In this document: positions 1-8,921 of the stretch, piece after piece | Layout: every line of letters starts with the position of its first letter | How positions within the stretch are numbered: the stretch's first letter is position 1 | NCBI GenBank assembly: GCA_964370715.1 | Contig: CAYJKJ010000001.1 | Location: 198,921-262,920, forward strand | Source: CAYJAY01 sp964370715 | Lineage (GTDB): Bacteria; Bacillota; Clostridia; Oscillospirales; Ruminococcaceae | DNA length: 64,000 bases | Direction of reading: 5' to 3' | Program-made: the position numbers and the translations under genes | Notes under the pieces: generated by a model | The model's database searches: none | Told to the model about the DNA's origin: nothing | What the model saw: the letters and a program-made list of their open reading frames with translations, nothing else

Positions 1-1203
1 ACCACCGTCGGCGCTTGCGTTAATTGCATCGTCGAGAACGTTGATGTAGATGTTTCCGCCGTTGATAGTTACCGCCGAACCCTCTACTCCTTCATATGCA
101 TTTTCAATCGTTAGGTTAACATCATTTATAGTCAAATCAAAATCTGCGTGTAGAGCATCGTCGCCCGCATTAATAGTGAATGTTCCGCCGTTTACTGTGG
201 CGTTGTTGTTTGCGTGTACAGCGTCTTCATACGACGAAATTATAAAATCTCCTCCGTTGATCGTTATGTCGCTAGCTTTAATCCCTTTCATGCTGTCTTC
301 AAGAAGATCGGTAGGTTGAACGATATTTCCGGAGCCTTCCCCCATCGTTATTTCGTTTAAAACTTCAACATATCCATCCCCCGAATAAAGGCTGAACTGT
401 CCGCCGTCTATTTGCAAAATTTGTTCCGCACTAATGGCATCATTTTGCGCTTTAATGTCAAAAGTTCCGCTTAATATAATTAAATTTCCTCTGTCTAGGT
501 CTTGGTCGTTGGAGGCTTTCAAGCCGTCTTTTCCGCAATCTACTGTTATATTGGATTCGCTAATAGCAACAAGATCTTTGCCGACAATTCCATCCTCAAC
601 TGCGGTAACATTGATAGTTCCGCCCTCGATTACAAGGTCGTCACGGCTGTTGATACCGTCTTGATAAAGGGTGGTAACCGAAAGAGAGCCGTCTCCGATT
701 ATTGCGGTGTCTGCCGCCGAATAGATAGCAGCCGACGGGAACTCGCTGTCGGTCGTCACTACTTGACCTTGTGTAACAGTATTCTCTCCTTCGAGAACTA
801 AAACTGCATCTTTAGCTTCGATAATGTTTATCGGTGTCCCGTTTTCGCTTTGTATTGTGGCGTTGTTAAGAACAAGATATACTACACCCTCGTCGATATC
901 TTTATTGACGTTAACTACTATTTCGGTGTAGTCTCCGCTGAATTCATATCTGCCGCTTTTTGTTATGACAACCTCTTTTTCATCGATAAATGTTGATTCA
1001 CCGTCGATAGAAAAATCATTTGTTGGATATTCAAATTGAGCTAGCTCTGGGTTAGCTGTTGAGTTTTGGTCGGTTGAAGCGGTTTGTTCGGTTGTCGGTT
1101 GCTTTTGTTCTACATTGGTTGTTTCGTCGGTTTTTGAAACGTTACTGCAAGCCGAAAACGTAACAACTGATATAATAAATAACGTTAGTAGATATCGTTT
1201 CAT
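1..1203 (-). CDS. Cthe_2159-type carbohydrate-binding beta-helix lipoprotein (3' end outside window)
   Basis: The frame is open for 401 codons from ATG at 1203 to the window edge, so the C-terminus is missing. The N-terminus is a lipoprotein signal: basic start, hydrophobic stretch, then lipobox FSAC near residue 19, followed by a Thr/Gln/Glu-rich linker to about residue 60. The rest is a run of short repeats of the type D-x-I-x-x-x-x-G-x-x-x-I, each ending in D-G/D-A-(I/L) turns, as expected for a parallel beta-helix. This matches the DUF4353/Cthe_2159 family, named after a Clostridium thermocellum protein reported to bind cellulose and acidic sugars. It is the last visible gene of an operon with VTC and DUF4956 proteins, a frequent neighbourhood for this family. 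Surface polysaccharide binding is inferred; the ligand is unknown. Confidence 0.8.
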   Translation of the reverse strand, partial: MKRYLLTLFIISVVTFSACSNVSKTDETTNVEQKQPTTEQTASTDQNSTANPELAQFEYPTNDFSIDGESTFIDEKEVVITKSGRYEFSGDYTEIVVNVNKDIDEGVVYLVLNNATIQSENGTPINIIEAKDAVLVLEGENTVTQGQVVTTDSEFPSAAIYSAADTAIIGDGSLSVTTLYQDGINSRDDLVIEGGTINVTAVEDGIVGKDLVAISESNITVDCGKDGLKASNDQDLDRGNLIILSGTFDIKAQNDAISAEQILQIDGGQFSLYSGDGYVEVLNEITMGEGSGNIVQPTDLLEDSMKGIKASDITINGGDFIISSYEDAVHANNNATVNGGTFTINAGDDALHADFDLTINDVNLTIENAYEGVEGSAVTINGGNIYINVLDDAINASADGG

Positions 1204-1221
1204 TAATAAATTTCTCCTGTT

Positions 1222-1635
1222 TTAAAATCGTTTTAAGATACGGTTTGTGAAAAAAAGCATTATCGCACACACCATCAAAGCTATCCCTATTGTTAGCAAG
1301 ATGTTTTCATATACCGAAGCTGTGCCTGCTATCTCAAAAACTCCCCTTAACAATGAGCTTAGCATAACCGCAACGATACCGGTGTGATAAAGATGTGTTG
1401 CAAAAAAGTTGAGCGGTTTAAATCGTGAGGTCAAAGCCGTTATAACGCCTGCTCCAACTCCGAATATTAATGGATATATAAATAAATATGTCATGTGGAA
1501 CGAACTTACGCCATGGGAAAACTGCGAATATATAAATGATACCATGATACAAGCTAGCGTCACGATGATATATGGAACAACTCGTTTGCGAAGATAAAAG
1601 GCTCTAACAGCTTTTCTATTCGCCAATGTAGACAA
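1222..1635 (-). CDS. small polytopic membrane protein of unknown function
   Basis: The 137-residue product has four hydrophobic segments (about residues 19-39, 48-68, 77-98 and 111-129) and a basic N-terminus and C-terminus, so it should sit in the cytoplasmic membrane with both ends inside. No catalytic motif is visible and I do not recognise the family. The start overlaps the end of the upstream phosphodiester glycosidase gene by 20 bases, which suggests translational coupling, and it ends 18 bases before the lipoprotein gene. Its job is presumably tied to the other envelope proteins of this operon, but nothing in the sequence says how. Confidence 0.7.
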   Translation of the reverse strand: MSTLANRKAVRAFYLRKRVVPYIIVTLACIMVSFIYSQFSHGVSSFHMTYLFIYPLIFGVGAGVITALTSRFKPLNFFATHLYHTGIVAVMLSSLLRGVFEIAGTASVYENILLTIGIALMVCAIMLFFTNRILKRF

Positions 1636-2584
1636 TATCGCTCACACTCCGTTCTTTAAAGCTTTTTCCGTTTGTTGTTGGGTTGTTTACTACCTCACCC
1701 ATAAACACCATCGTAGCGGAACCTCCGCCGTCAAGGTTATAGGCTTCCACGCAACCATAGGAATCAAGCACATTTGCTATCTCTTCTATCGAAAGACCGT
1801 CGCTTTGTTCCGTTCTTCCGTCGGCAACTAGCATTATATAATGGTTGGGTTCAATCATTCCAATAGCTGTTCTGGGGTTGCTCTCATCTTCTCTTTCCAC
1901 CTTGCTGTTTTCATCTACGATAATCTCTCCGTCGCTAATAAGCCCCGGCCCAAAAGAGAAAATTTGCATCGCTCCCATATCTTCTAGCTCGGTTGCAGAT
2001 ATCTCTGTTTCATTGATAACATCGAAAGAGCCGTCTTCAAATATAACAAGATCTTGGTTTCCGCCATCCATGCCGACCTCTCGATAGAGTTGCCCATTTC
2101 GCATTACATATCCGGTGTCTCGAAATCCGTAGAAATCGCCGTTAATTCCGATAATTCCGCCGTTATCCTGCAAAATTTCCGATGTCGTTTGTTTTAGGTT
2201 GTTGCCAAACGAACCATAAGCTAGACCTGTTTTCAACAAAGAGCTGTCGGATATTTTTATCTCTGCTATATAGATATCGGTATCATATAACCGCTCGGTT
2301 GATATCACTACATCAATATTATCGCTTTTATAGCTGTTTTGCGTTACAATCGGTTCCGCTAGCTCGGTGTCCTGTTTGGATGATATATCGTTGTTCAATT
2401 GTGAACCGGAAAGGTCTTGCGCTGTAGTCTTAGATGTTTCAAGGGCTACAACGTTTTGTGGAATTACAAATCTATTTAAAAGAGCAAAGCCTAGATATAA
2501 AACAAAAAAAGCAGTTGCAGATATCTTCCATACTCTTGAAGCAATCTTCCATGATTTATTTTTTTGATTTCTTTTATTATGCAA
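1616..2584 (-). CDS. phosphodiester glycosidase (NAGPA-domain) family protein
   Basis: The 322-residue product has one N-terminal membrane anchor (about residues 17-37), a low-complexity spacer and a C-terminal NAGPA domain (about 130-322). Family marks are GINGDFYGF and NLDGGGSATMVF; the DGGGS loop is characteristic of this fold, which in animals removes GlcNAc from a phosphodiester-linked mannose. Bacterial members are generally exported or anchored and are thought to act on phosphodiester-linked sugars of cell-surface polymers; the substrate here is unknown. The ATG at 2584 follows a good AGGAG-type site. Its place beside a VTC-fold protein fits a role in phosphate-containing surface polymers, which is inference. 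Confidence 0.82.
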   Translation of the reverse strand: MHNKRNQKNKSWKIASRVWKISATAFFVLYLGFALLNRFVIPQNVVALETSKTTAQDLSGSQLNNDISSKQDTELAEPIVTQNSYKSDNIDVVISTERLYDTDIYIAEIKISDSSLLKTGLAYGSFGNNLKQTTSEILQDNGGIIGINGDFYGFRDTGYVMRNGQLYREVGMDGGNQDLVIFEDGSFDVINETEISATELEDMGAMQIFSFGPGLISDGEIIVDENSKVEREDESNPRTAIGMIEPNHYIMLVADGRTEQSDGLSIEEIANVLDSYGCVEAYNLDGGGSATMVFMGEVVNNPTTNGKSFKERSVSDIVYIGE

Positions 2585-2611
2585 AAACAGTCCTCCGTTT
2601 ATGTCGCAATG

Positions 2612-3301
2612 CTAGAGTGTGTTCATAAAAAGTTCCTGCTTGGTTATTATTATCTCTAGATTGCCGTTTCTTGTGCGAAGTTCATCGATAAATTCTTTTT
2701 CATCTGCTGAATTTTTCAATTCAATTTCATAGCTTAGTTTAAAAAGACTTCCCATGTTGGTGGTTTTAGAAGTCACTAGATTGACGTTGTCGGTAAATTT
2801 TTCAAAGAGATCATCAAACACATTAAAATAGTTTAGATTTTCGGGGATAGTTATGTGTAGCGTTCTGCTGTTGCTTTTTTGCTCTCCAAAGTTTGATATA
2901 TTAAGCAAAAACGCAAACAGACAAGCTATTATCGAGAACAAAAACGCAAAGCCAATATACCCCATTCCGATAGTTAACCCCGTACACATAGCGGTGAAGA
3001 TAGCGCCTATCTCTTTTGCTGTTCCGGGAACAGAGCGAAAACGAACAAGGCTAAACGCCCCCGCCACCGCAACACCGGCGCCTATGTTCCCATTAACCAT
3101 TATTATTACCATTGCAACCGCAAGCGGCAACAAAGCAAGTGTTGTAACAAATCCTTTGGTGCATTTTGTTTTTATTGCATATACCTTCGCCATAAAAACG
3201 CCCAAAATAATTGCCGACACCATACAGGCGAAAAATTGTGGCAACGTTATTGCCAAAGCGGCAGTATTATTAAAAATTCCTGAGAAAAGACTGTTAAGCA
3301 T
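2612..3301 (-). CDS. DUF4956 membrane protein
   Basis: The 229-residue product has three or four membrane segments in the first 140 residues, including the very conserved-looking stretch AGAFSLVRFRSVPGTAKEI (around residue 80-98), followed by a soluble C-terminal domain of about 85 residues with a ferredoxin-like alternation of strands and helices. This is the layout of DUF4956 proteins, which are routinely found next to VTC-domain proteins. The start overlaps the end of the VTC gene by 8 bases, indicating coupled translation. Function is not established; a membrane partner or channel for the VTC product is a reasonable guess. Confidence 0.82.
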   Translation of the reverse strand: MLNSLFSGIFNNTAALAITLPQFFACMVSAIILGVFMAKVYAIKTKCTKGFVTTLALLPLAVAMVIIMVNGNIGAGVAVAGAFSLVRFRSVPGTAKEIGAIFTAMCTGLTIGMGYIGFAFLFSIIACLFAFLLNISNFGEQKSNSRTLHITIPENLNYFNVFDDLFEKFTDNVNLVTSKTTNMGSLFKLSYEIELKNSADEKEFIDELRTRNGNLEIIITKQELFMNTL

Positions 3302-4022
3302 TTGCTACACCTCTAAATCGTTGTATATATTTTGGTAGAATAAAGTTATTATATGCTGTGCCATATTTTGAAAATGATGTTTTATATAAACCGTTTTGAC
3401 CTAAAAAATCGATAAACCAAAACGGCAAGCCCCAAACTGTTTTGACTTCAAGAACAACACAATCATCGAGCAGAATGTTAACATCGTGTTCGCTTTCATA
3501 CGGAGATATATCGATATCTCGCATCTTTATATCAAAATCAAATGTTATTCTGAAATCCTCATCGCTTAGCGAATAATATGCTTCTCGCTCATACGAAAGA
3601 TAGATGCTAGGCGACAGGTGTTTGTGGGTATTGATAAAATAATCAACCTCTTTTTTAATCTGGGAATTATCGTCTAGTTCGCTTTCGTTGCAAAGATATG
3701 ACATAGCTTTAGATTGTGTCGAGGGAATTCTTCTTTTATAAACAACCCCGTTATATTTCTTTTTAAGCTCGATAAAGCTCATCGAATCTTCGTTTGGTTG
3801 CCCATAAACTCTAAGCCTTAATTTTTCTTTATACTTAGGCCTTTCGATGCTATGTCGAATTATACTAAAATCATCCGTATCGAAATATACATTCGATATT
3901 TTATGTCTTCCATAGCTATCTAGAACCATATGATTTTTCATACAATCGCAAAGCAGGCTGTATTGTTGTTTTGTCAGCCTGTATTTAAGTTCATGTCGTT
4001 TAAATATTGTTTGAATAGCCAT
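3294..4022 (-). CDS. VTC-domain protein (polyphosphate polymerase-like)
   Basis: The 242-residue protein is a single VTC catalytic-type domain. It begins with the characteristic KRHELKYRL segment, then has VYFDTDDFSIIR, EKLRLRVYG, FIELKKKYNGVVYKRR and the late acidic/basic strand VVLEVKTVWGLP. The alternating Lys/Arg and Glu strands are those that form the tunnel of eukaryotic VTC4, where ATP is polymerised to polyphosphate. No transmembrane segment is present, so it should act at the inner face of the membrane, probably with the overlapping DUF4956 gene product. Bacterial VTC-fold proteins have rarely been tested; polyphosphate synthesis or transfer of a phosphorylated group to a surface polymer are both possible. 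Confidence 0.82.
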   Translation of the reverse strand: MAIQTIFKRHELKYRLTKQQYSLLCDCMKNHMVLDSYGRHKISNVYFDTDDFSIIRHSIERPKYKEKLRLRVYGQPNEDSMSFIELKKKYNGVVYKRRIPSTQSKAMSYLCNESELDDNSQIKKEVDYFINTHKHLSPSIYLSYEREAYYSLSDEDFRITFDFDIKMRDIDISPYESEHDVNILLDDCVVLEVKTVWGLPFWFIDFLGQNGLYKTSFSKYGTAYNNFILPKYIQRFRGVANA

Positions 4023-4099
4023 AGTAACCTCGCTGATTTTTCATATTATACCTATATTGTATCACCGCTACTTTAATCTCACATTAAATCGGTTGAAAA

Positions 4100-5302
4100 T
4101 TAAAAAACAACGGTAATTGTTATCTCGTCGCTTTTTTTGCTTTCGGCTGTTATCTTTGCCCCGTTGTTATCACAGATTGATTTTGCAATCGACAAACCGA
4201 TTCCAAAGCCGGAAGTTTCGTCGTTTCTCGCTTCATCCTGCCTGTAAAATCGATCAAACCAGTTGTCATGTTTCCCAATCGAAACGTTTTCACTTTTGTT
4301 GTTTATCGAAAATGTTTTTTTATTACCTTTTTGCAAAAGTTCAATCGAAACAACACTGTTGTTTGGGGAATATTTAATCGCATTTTCAATAAGGATAGAG
4401 AACAGTTTTCTCGTTGTTTGTTCGTTTGCGGTTGTCGAAATGTTTTTAGCTATGTTCTTTTTCAAATCAAGATTTCGTTGCTTTAACGCTGAAGAAAATT
4501 CGCCTATCGTTTCGGTCAACGCTTCGTCTAACGAAAAATCGGTTTTAAACCCATCATCCTTTACCTCTTCCAGTTTTGAAAGCGAAATCAAATTTTCTAC
4601 AAGCAAGTTTAGTTTATCAATCTGCAGCTTAATGCCGTCTATCCATTCATCATCACCGTTTGTATATTCAATTACATCGCAGTTTGCTCTTATGATTGAA
4701 AGCGGGGTTTTAAATTCATGATTAACATCGGTTATAAATCGCTTTTGTTTTTCATAGCCCAACGCTATAGGGGTTACCGCCCACTTAGAAAACAAAAATG
4801 ATAGAATTATCATAAAAACAACAGCACCTATCATAATTAAAAACGAATAAAAAAGATATTGATTAAACGCTAGCATTTCCGATTCTATATCAAGAAAGAT
4901 ATAGGTATACCCATTTGAATTTTCTGTTTTAATAAATCTAAAATTATCTATCGTTCCGAAAGTCAGTTGATTGTTGTTGATATAGTTTGTATAATCTATC
5001 GCCTCCTCGGTTGAAACGCTGCTTATATTTCTCGTATCAACATATCCTACATCACCGCCGATGTCGGAACGAACGACAAAAAACCTTGTTGTGAAAGCAA
5101 GTTCTTTCGGGAACCTGTCTGGTGGGCGGGTTGTTTCAACCAGCTTTAAATCCCCTTCAATTAACATATCAAGCAGTTGATCAGATTTATTCATTATAGA
5201 GATGTAGTTAACAACGTTAATCGATGCCACGATAATAAGCAACACAATAACCGATATTATCGCAGTTAAGATTACGAATTTTTTTTGAAGCTTTTTAACC
5301 AT
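4100..5302 (-). CDS. sensor histidine kinase (HisKA/HATPase_c)
   Basis: The product has two membrane segments (about residues 11-33 and 145-167) enclosing a 110-residue extracytoplasmic sensor region, then a very short linker directly to the dimerisation helix with H-box VNHEFKTPLS, an N-box (IENAIKYSP) and a G2 box (GFGIGLSIAKSI). There is no HAMP domain. It should autophosphorylate on the H-box histidine and pass phosphate to the adjacent OmpR-type regulator. I chose ATG 5302; an in-frame TTG at 5314 lies too close to its AAGGGA site. Its gene lies 36-48 bases after the regulator and 77 bases before the VTC gene, so it probably controls the envelope genes downstream. The signal is unknown. 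Confidence 0.88.
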   Translation of the reverse strand: MVKKLQKKFVILTAIISVIVLLIIVASINVVNYISIMNKSDQLLDMLIEGDLKLVETTRPPDRFPKELAFTTRFFVVRSDIGGDVGYVDTRNISSVSTEEAIDYTNYINNNQLTFGTIDNFRFIKTENSNGYTYIFLDIESEMLAFNQYLFYSFLIMIGAVVFMIILSFLFSKWAVTPIALGYEKQKRFITDVNHEFKTPLSIIRANCDVIEYTNGDDEWIDGIKLQIDKLNLLVENLISLSKLEEVKDDGFKTDFSLDEALTETIGEFSSALKQRNLDLKKNIAKNISTTANEQTTRKLFSILIENAIKYSPNNSVVSIELLQKGNKKTFSINNKSENVSIGKHDNWFDRFYRQDEARNDETSGFGIGLSIAKSICDNNGAKITAESKKSDEITITVVF

Positions 5303-5350
5303 TTTTATACCCAATTCCCTTTTTTCAAAGCTTTACCTATTAATTAATAC

Positions 5351-6022
5351 TTAAACTTTCTCAAGATAATACCCCGTGTTTCGAACCGCCGATATCTTAA
5401 CATCTGCATTTAACAAAGTTAGTTTTTTTCTAAGATACGCTATATAAACCCAAACAATGTTTATCTCAACGTCGCTGTCATAACCCCAAATTTTATCCAA
5501 AAACCGCTCGGTGGAAATCATCACACCCTCGTTTATCATCAGCATCTCCATCATCTGGAACTCCTTGCCGGCGAGTTTGAAAAAAGCTTTATCGGTTGCA
5601 AGTTCAAACGTCTTTCGGTTTAAGCTCACATTTCCATATGTAAGTTTCGATGTTGTGCTGTCGGTAGGCGTCCTTGTTATCGCCCGTATCCTAGCTAGCA
5701 GTTCCTTGGTGTCAAAAGGCTTGGTTAGATAATCGTTCGCCCCAAAATCCAGCCCCGTTACCTTGTCGTCGATGGTAGATTTTGCGGTCAACATGATAAT
5801 AGGGACGGTGTTTCCTTTTTCTCTCACCTGTTTAAGAACGGAAATCCCATCCTTTTTCGGCATCATTATATCCAAAACCACAGCATCATATTCTAAAGAT
5901 TCGATATATAAAACAGCCTCTTCGCCGTCATATACCGCATCAACAGAGTAGTTATTAAGTTCAAATATCTTTACTAACGCTTTGGAAATTTTTTTATCAT
6001 CTTCGCATAATAGAATTTTCAT
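5351..6022 (-). CDS. OmpR/PhoB-family response regulator
   Basis: The 223-residue product has an N-terminal receiver domain (phospho-acceptor Asp51 in VVLDIMMP, acidic pocket EDD at 7-9, switch lysine in LTKPF) and a C-terminal winged-helix DNA-binding domain (about 130-223) with the expected RTGYYLEKV-like ending (NTGYYLEKV). It pairs with the kinase that follows. ATG 6022 has a clear AGGAG site 6-8 bases upstream. As first gene of the operon it may regulate its own promoter and the VTC/DUF4956 genes; this is inferred from gene order. Confidence 0.9.
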   Translation of the reverse strand: MKILLCEDDKKISKALVKIFELNNYSVDAVYDGEEAVLYIESLEYDAVVLDIMMPKKDGISVLKQVREKGNTVPIIMLTAKSTIDDKVTGLDFGANDYLTKPFDTKELLARIRAITRTPTDSTTSKLTYGNVSLNRKTFELATDKAFFKLAGKEFQMMEMLMINEGVMISTERFLDKIWGYDSDVEINIVWVYIAYLRKKLTLLNADVKISAVRNTGYYLEKV

Positions 6023-6069
6023 TCATTTCTCCTGTATCATTTAGTCGAAAAAAATATCTTTTTAATGTT

Positions 6070-6085
6070 ATTATACTATATTATA
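6070..6085 (-). promoter_or_regulatory. probable promoter (-10 boxes) of the regulator/VTC operon
   Basis: On the minus strand two TATAAT hexamers lie ten bases apart (complement of 6070-6075 and 6080-6085), about 48-63 bases before the regulator start. No good -35 box stands 17 bases upstream of either, which is common for activator-dependent promoters. Confidence 0.4.
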
Positions 6086-6198
6086 TAACAATTACATTAA
6101 TTTAAGCTTAAAGGAAATTTCTAAAGCTACCGAACAAGCTATTGCGAGTTTCTTTTGGACATATTTTTTCATTTTCTCTCAACCCCTATTATACAAAA

Positions 6199-6231
6199 AC
6201 AACGGTGCGGCAAAATCTGCCGTACCGTTGT
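6199..6231 (-). terminator. intrinsic terminator after mglC
   Basis: A 14-base-pair stem with one mismatch (ACAACGGTGCGGCA at 6199-6212 against 6218-6231, 5-base loop) is followed on the minus strand by a T-rich run. It lies 30 bases past the mglC stop codon. Confidence 0.85.
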
Positions 6232-6260
6232 TGTAAATATTAATAATTGTATAGTTGTTA

Positions 6261-7337
6261 TTAGCGTTTCTTGATATATTTTCTTCTGTCTAGTGCAACC
6301 GCCGCAACGATAACAGCACCCTTGATGATGTTTTGGATTTCGATACCAAGACCTAGGAACAACATTCCGTAGGCTAGGATTTGGAACATCAAAACGCCGA
6401 CGATAGCCGATTTAACATTACCTACGCCGCCCGAGAAACTAATTCCTCCGATAACGCAAGCTGCGATAGCATCGAGTTCGTAGCCAACGCCGGTTGCGTT
6501 GTTCGCCGAACCAATTCGAGCTGCTTCCAAAAATCCACCAATACCATAAAGTATACCCGCTAAAACGTTTACTTGAATAAATACTTTAATAACGTTAATT
6601 CCGCTAACCTTTGCGGCTTCGGGATTTCCACCAACAGCAAACATATTTTTTCCGAAAACTGTTTTGTTCCAGATGAAGTATACAATTAATGCGATGATTG
6701 TTGCAAAGATTACCAAATGCGGGATAAAGAAATCTTCAAACGGTGTTCCTTGAAGAATTCCCATTTCTTTGAAGTTTATGATGTTTCCGTTTACAAACGC
6801 TTTATAATCTTGATCATGACTACCGATAGGTTGCCCACCACCAAAGTTATAGTAGAGGGTGTTAACGCCATAAACAACCAAGCTTGTTCCAAGTGTAACA
6901 ACGAATGGGTGAACATCAAACTTTGCTGTTATAAATCCGTTTGTTGCTGTGAAGATGCTACAAACAATGATACAAAGCAAAACTGTTACAAGCAATCTAA
7001 CCGGAGCCGGCATATTGTTTAAAAACAAATCCGGATAAAATTTATTGGTAGCATCCAAAGCCTGAAGCAACGAAGCTGCAATAACGGTTGAAAAACCAAC
7101 GATTCTACCAAGCGAAAGGTCGGTACCTTGAAGCACGATAATTCCGCCAACGCCCAACGCCAATATCAATTTAACGCTTGATTGAGATAAAATATTAATG
7201 AAAACCGACATCGACAAGAACCCTGGTTCCATCGCTATAACAGTTAATATTAATACGCCCATTACTAGGTAGATGCCATATTTGACGAGAAACTCAACAA
7301 CATTATCTTTGTTGAATTTTTGTGTTTTTGAATTCAT
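6261..7337 (-). CDS. mglC: galactose/glucose-type ABC transporter permease
   Basis: The 358-residue protein consists almost wholly of hydrophobic helices (eight to ten) and belongs to the branched-chain/ribose-type permease family (BPD_transp_2). Family marks include GIIVLQGTDLSLGRIVGFS near residue 65 and GYELDAIAACVIGGISFSGG around 290, both typical of MglC/RbsC. It forms the membrane channel for the MglB-captured sugar, driven by MglA. The start has a strong AGGAG site and lies 13 bases after mglA; an intrinsic terminator follows. Confidence 0.92.
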   Translation of the reverse strand: MNSKTQKFNKDNVVEFLVKYGIYLVMGVLILTVIAMEPGFLSMSVFINILSQSSVKLILALGVGGIIVLQGTDLSLGRIVGFSTVIAASLLQALDATNKFYPDLFLNNMPAPVRLLVTVLLCIIVCSIFTATNGFITAKFDVHPFVVTLGTSLVVYGVNTLYYNFGGGQPIGSHDQDYKAFVNGNIINFKEMGILQGTPFEDFFIPHLVIFATIIALIVYFIWNKTVFGKNMFAVGGNPEAAKVSGINVIKVFIQVNVLAGILYGIGGFLEAARIGSANNATGVGYELDAIAACVIGGISFSGGVGNVKSAIVGVLMFQILAYGMLFLGLGIEIQNIIKGAVIVAAVALDRRKYIKKR

Positions 7338-7350
7338 TCCCCTATTTCTC

Positions 7351-8847
7351 CTATAAATATTTAGCGGCTAAGTTGAAGATTTCTTCTTGTGTTGTCTCTT
7401 TTGAGTCAACAATGCCGGCAATTCGGCCGGAACTCATAACCGCTATTCTATTTGTACACCCTATTAATTCGGGCATCTCTGAACTAACCATTATTATCGA
7501 TTTTCCTTGGTTTGCAAGTCTAATCATCAATTGATATATTTCGTATTTCGCACCAACGTCGATTCCCCTTGTCGGTTCATCAAGCAACAACACATCGGGA
7601 TCGGTCAACAACCATTTTCCGATGATAACTTTTTGTTGGTTTCCGCCGCTTAGTTCTGAAATTAATGAAGTTTGGCCATTTGTTTTAATCTTCATGTTTT
7701 TAATCTGTTCATCAGTATCGGTAACCATTTTAGAATTATTAAGCTTAATGCCCTTTAAATAGTTGCGGAAATTTGCGCTACAGGTGTTAAATTTAATATC
7801 AGCAACGGGGAAAATTCCTGTCGCTCTTCGTTCCTCTGTTAGCAATGAAAATTTGTTGTTTCTTGCTTTAAGTGGAGTTGAGTTATCCAAAAGCTCTCCG
7901 TTAAGATAGAGTTTTCCGGATTCTAGCGTTCTTATTCCAAATAAAGATTCGAGAAGTTCCGATCTTCCGGCACCCACCAATCCATATAATCCTAGAATCT
8001 CTCCTTTTTTGACTTCCAAATTAATATCTTTAATACGTGGCTCATAAGTGGTAGACAAGTTTTCTATTTTCAAATATGTGTCTCCCGGAACATTAGTTAC
8101 TTCCGGAAAACGATTTTCAAGATTTCTACCAACCATCATCGCTACTATTTTATCTAGATCTAGGTCTTCTATTTTTTCAGTTCCGACATATTCACCATCC
8201 CTGAGAACTGTTACATCATCGCTAATTTCGAAAATTTCATCCATCTTATGCGAGATGTATATAATGCCGCAACCTTTTGCTTTTAAGTTTCTAATTATTT
8301 TGTATAATGTTTCAACTTCTTTTTCCGTCAATGAGCTGGTAGGTTCATCTAAAACAATGATTTTTGCATCATAGCTAATAGCTTTTGCAATCTCTATCAT
8401 CTGCCTTTTGCTGACGCTTAAATCGCTGAGTTTAGCGTTTGGATCTACCGAAACACCTATCTCTTCAAACAGTTTTTTGGTTTCATCATATTTTTTCTTT
8501 TCATTAACCACAATTCCATTTTTGGGATAACGGCCAAGCCAAATATTATCGCTCACCGTCATCTGTAGTATCTGATTTAACTCTTGATGAACCATAGAAA
8601 CGCCGTTTTCAAGAGCGTGTTTTGGATCGTCAAAGTTGAATTGTTTCCCGTCTAAGAAAAATTCGCCTTTTTCTTGAAAATATATGCCAAACATACATTT
8701 CATTAAAGTAGATTTACCCGCTCCGTTTTCACCCATCAGAGAATGAACAGTACCCGGCCTAACATTTAAGTTAACGCCTTTGAGGACCGACACACCACTA
8801 AATGATTTATGTACATTTTTTATTTCTAATAAATACTCTCTAGCCAC
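7351..8847 (-). CDS. mglA: galactose/glucose-type ABC transporter ATP-binding protein
   Basis: The 498-residue product contains two ABC cassettes in tandem, as in all MglA/RbsA-type proteins. The first has Walker A GENGAGKST (about 39-47), signature LSVSKRQ and Walker B IIVLDEPTSSL; the second has a degenerate Walker A (GLVGAGRSE), signature LSGGNQQK and Walker B VLLLDEPTRGID. I place the start at GTG 8847, six bases after GAGGTGA, rather than the GTG at 8853, giving the usual MAREYLLE N-terminus. It powers sugar uptake with mglB and mglC. A terminator-like hairpin just upstream separates it from mglB. Confidence 0.93.
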   Translation of the reverse strand: MAREYLLEIKNVHKSFSGVSVLKGVNLNVRPGTVHSLMGENGAGKSTLMKCMFGIYFQEKGEFFLDGKQFNFDDPKHALENGVSMVHQELNQILQMTVSDNIWLGRYPKNGIVVNEKKKYDETKKLFEEIGVSVDPNAKLSDLSVSKRQMIEIAKAISYDAKIIVLDEPTSSLTEKEVETLYKIIRNLKAKGCGIIYISHKMDEIFEISDDVTVLRDGEYVGTEKIEDLDLDKIVAMMVGRNLENRFPEVTNVPGDTYLKIENLSTTYEPRIKDINLEVKKGEILGLYGLVGAGRSELLESLFGIRTLESGKLYLNGELLDNSTPLKARNNKFSLLTEERRATGIFPVADIKFNTCSANFRNYLKGIKLNNSKMVTDTDEQIKNMKIKTNGQTSLISELSGGNQQKVIIGKWLLTDPDVLLLDEPTRGIDVGAKYEIYQLMIRLANQGKSIIMVSSEMPELIGCTNRIAVMSSGRIAGIVDSKETTQEEIFNLAAKYL

Positions 8848-8862
8848 TAACACTCACCTCAT

Positions 8863-8904
8863 AAAAAAAGTATTGAGGTATACTTTTATGATATACCTCA
8901 ATAC
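8863..8904 (-). terminator. hairpin between mglB and mglA (partial terminator)
   Basis: A perfect 13-base-pair stem (8870-8882 with 8892-8904, 9-base loop) is followed on the minus strand by seven T residues. It sits between the mglB stop and the mglA ribosome binding site, so it should reduce read-through or protect the mglB 3' end, giving more binding protein than transporter. Confidence 0.8.
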
Positions 8905-8921
8905 CTTTGATTTGATTTTAA

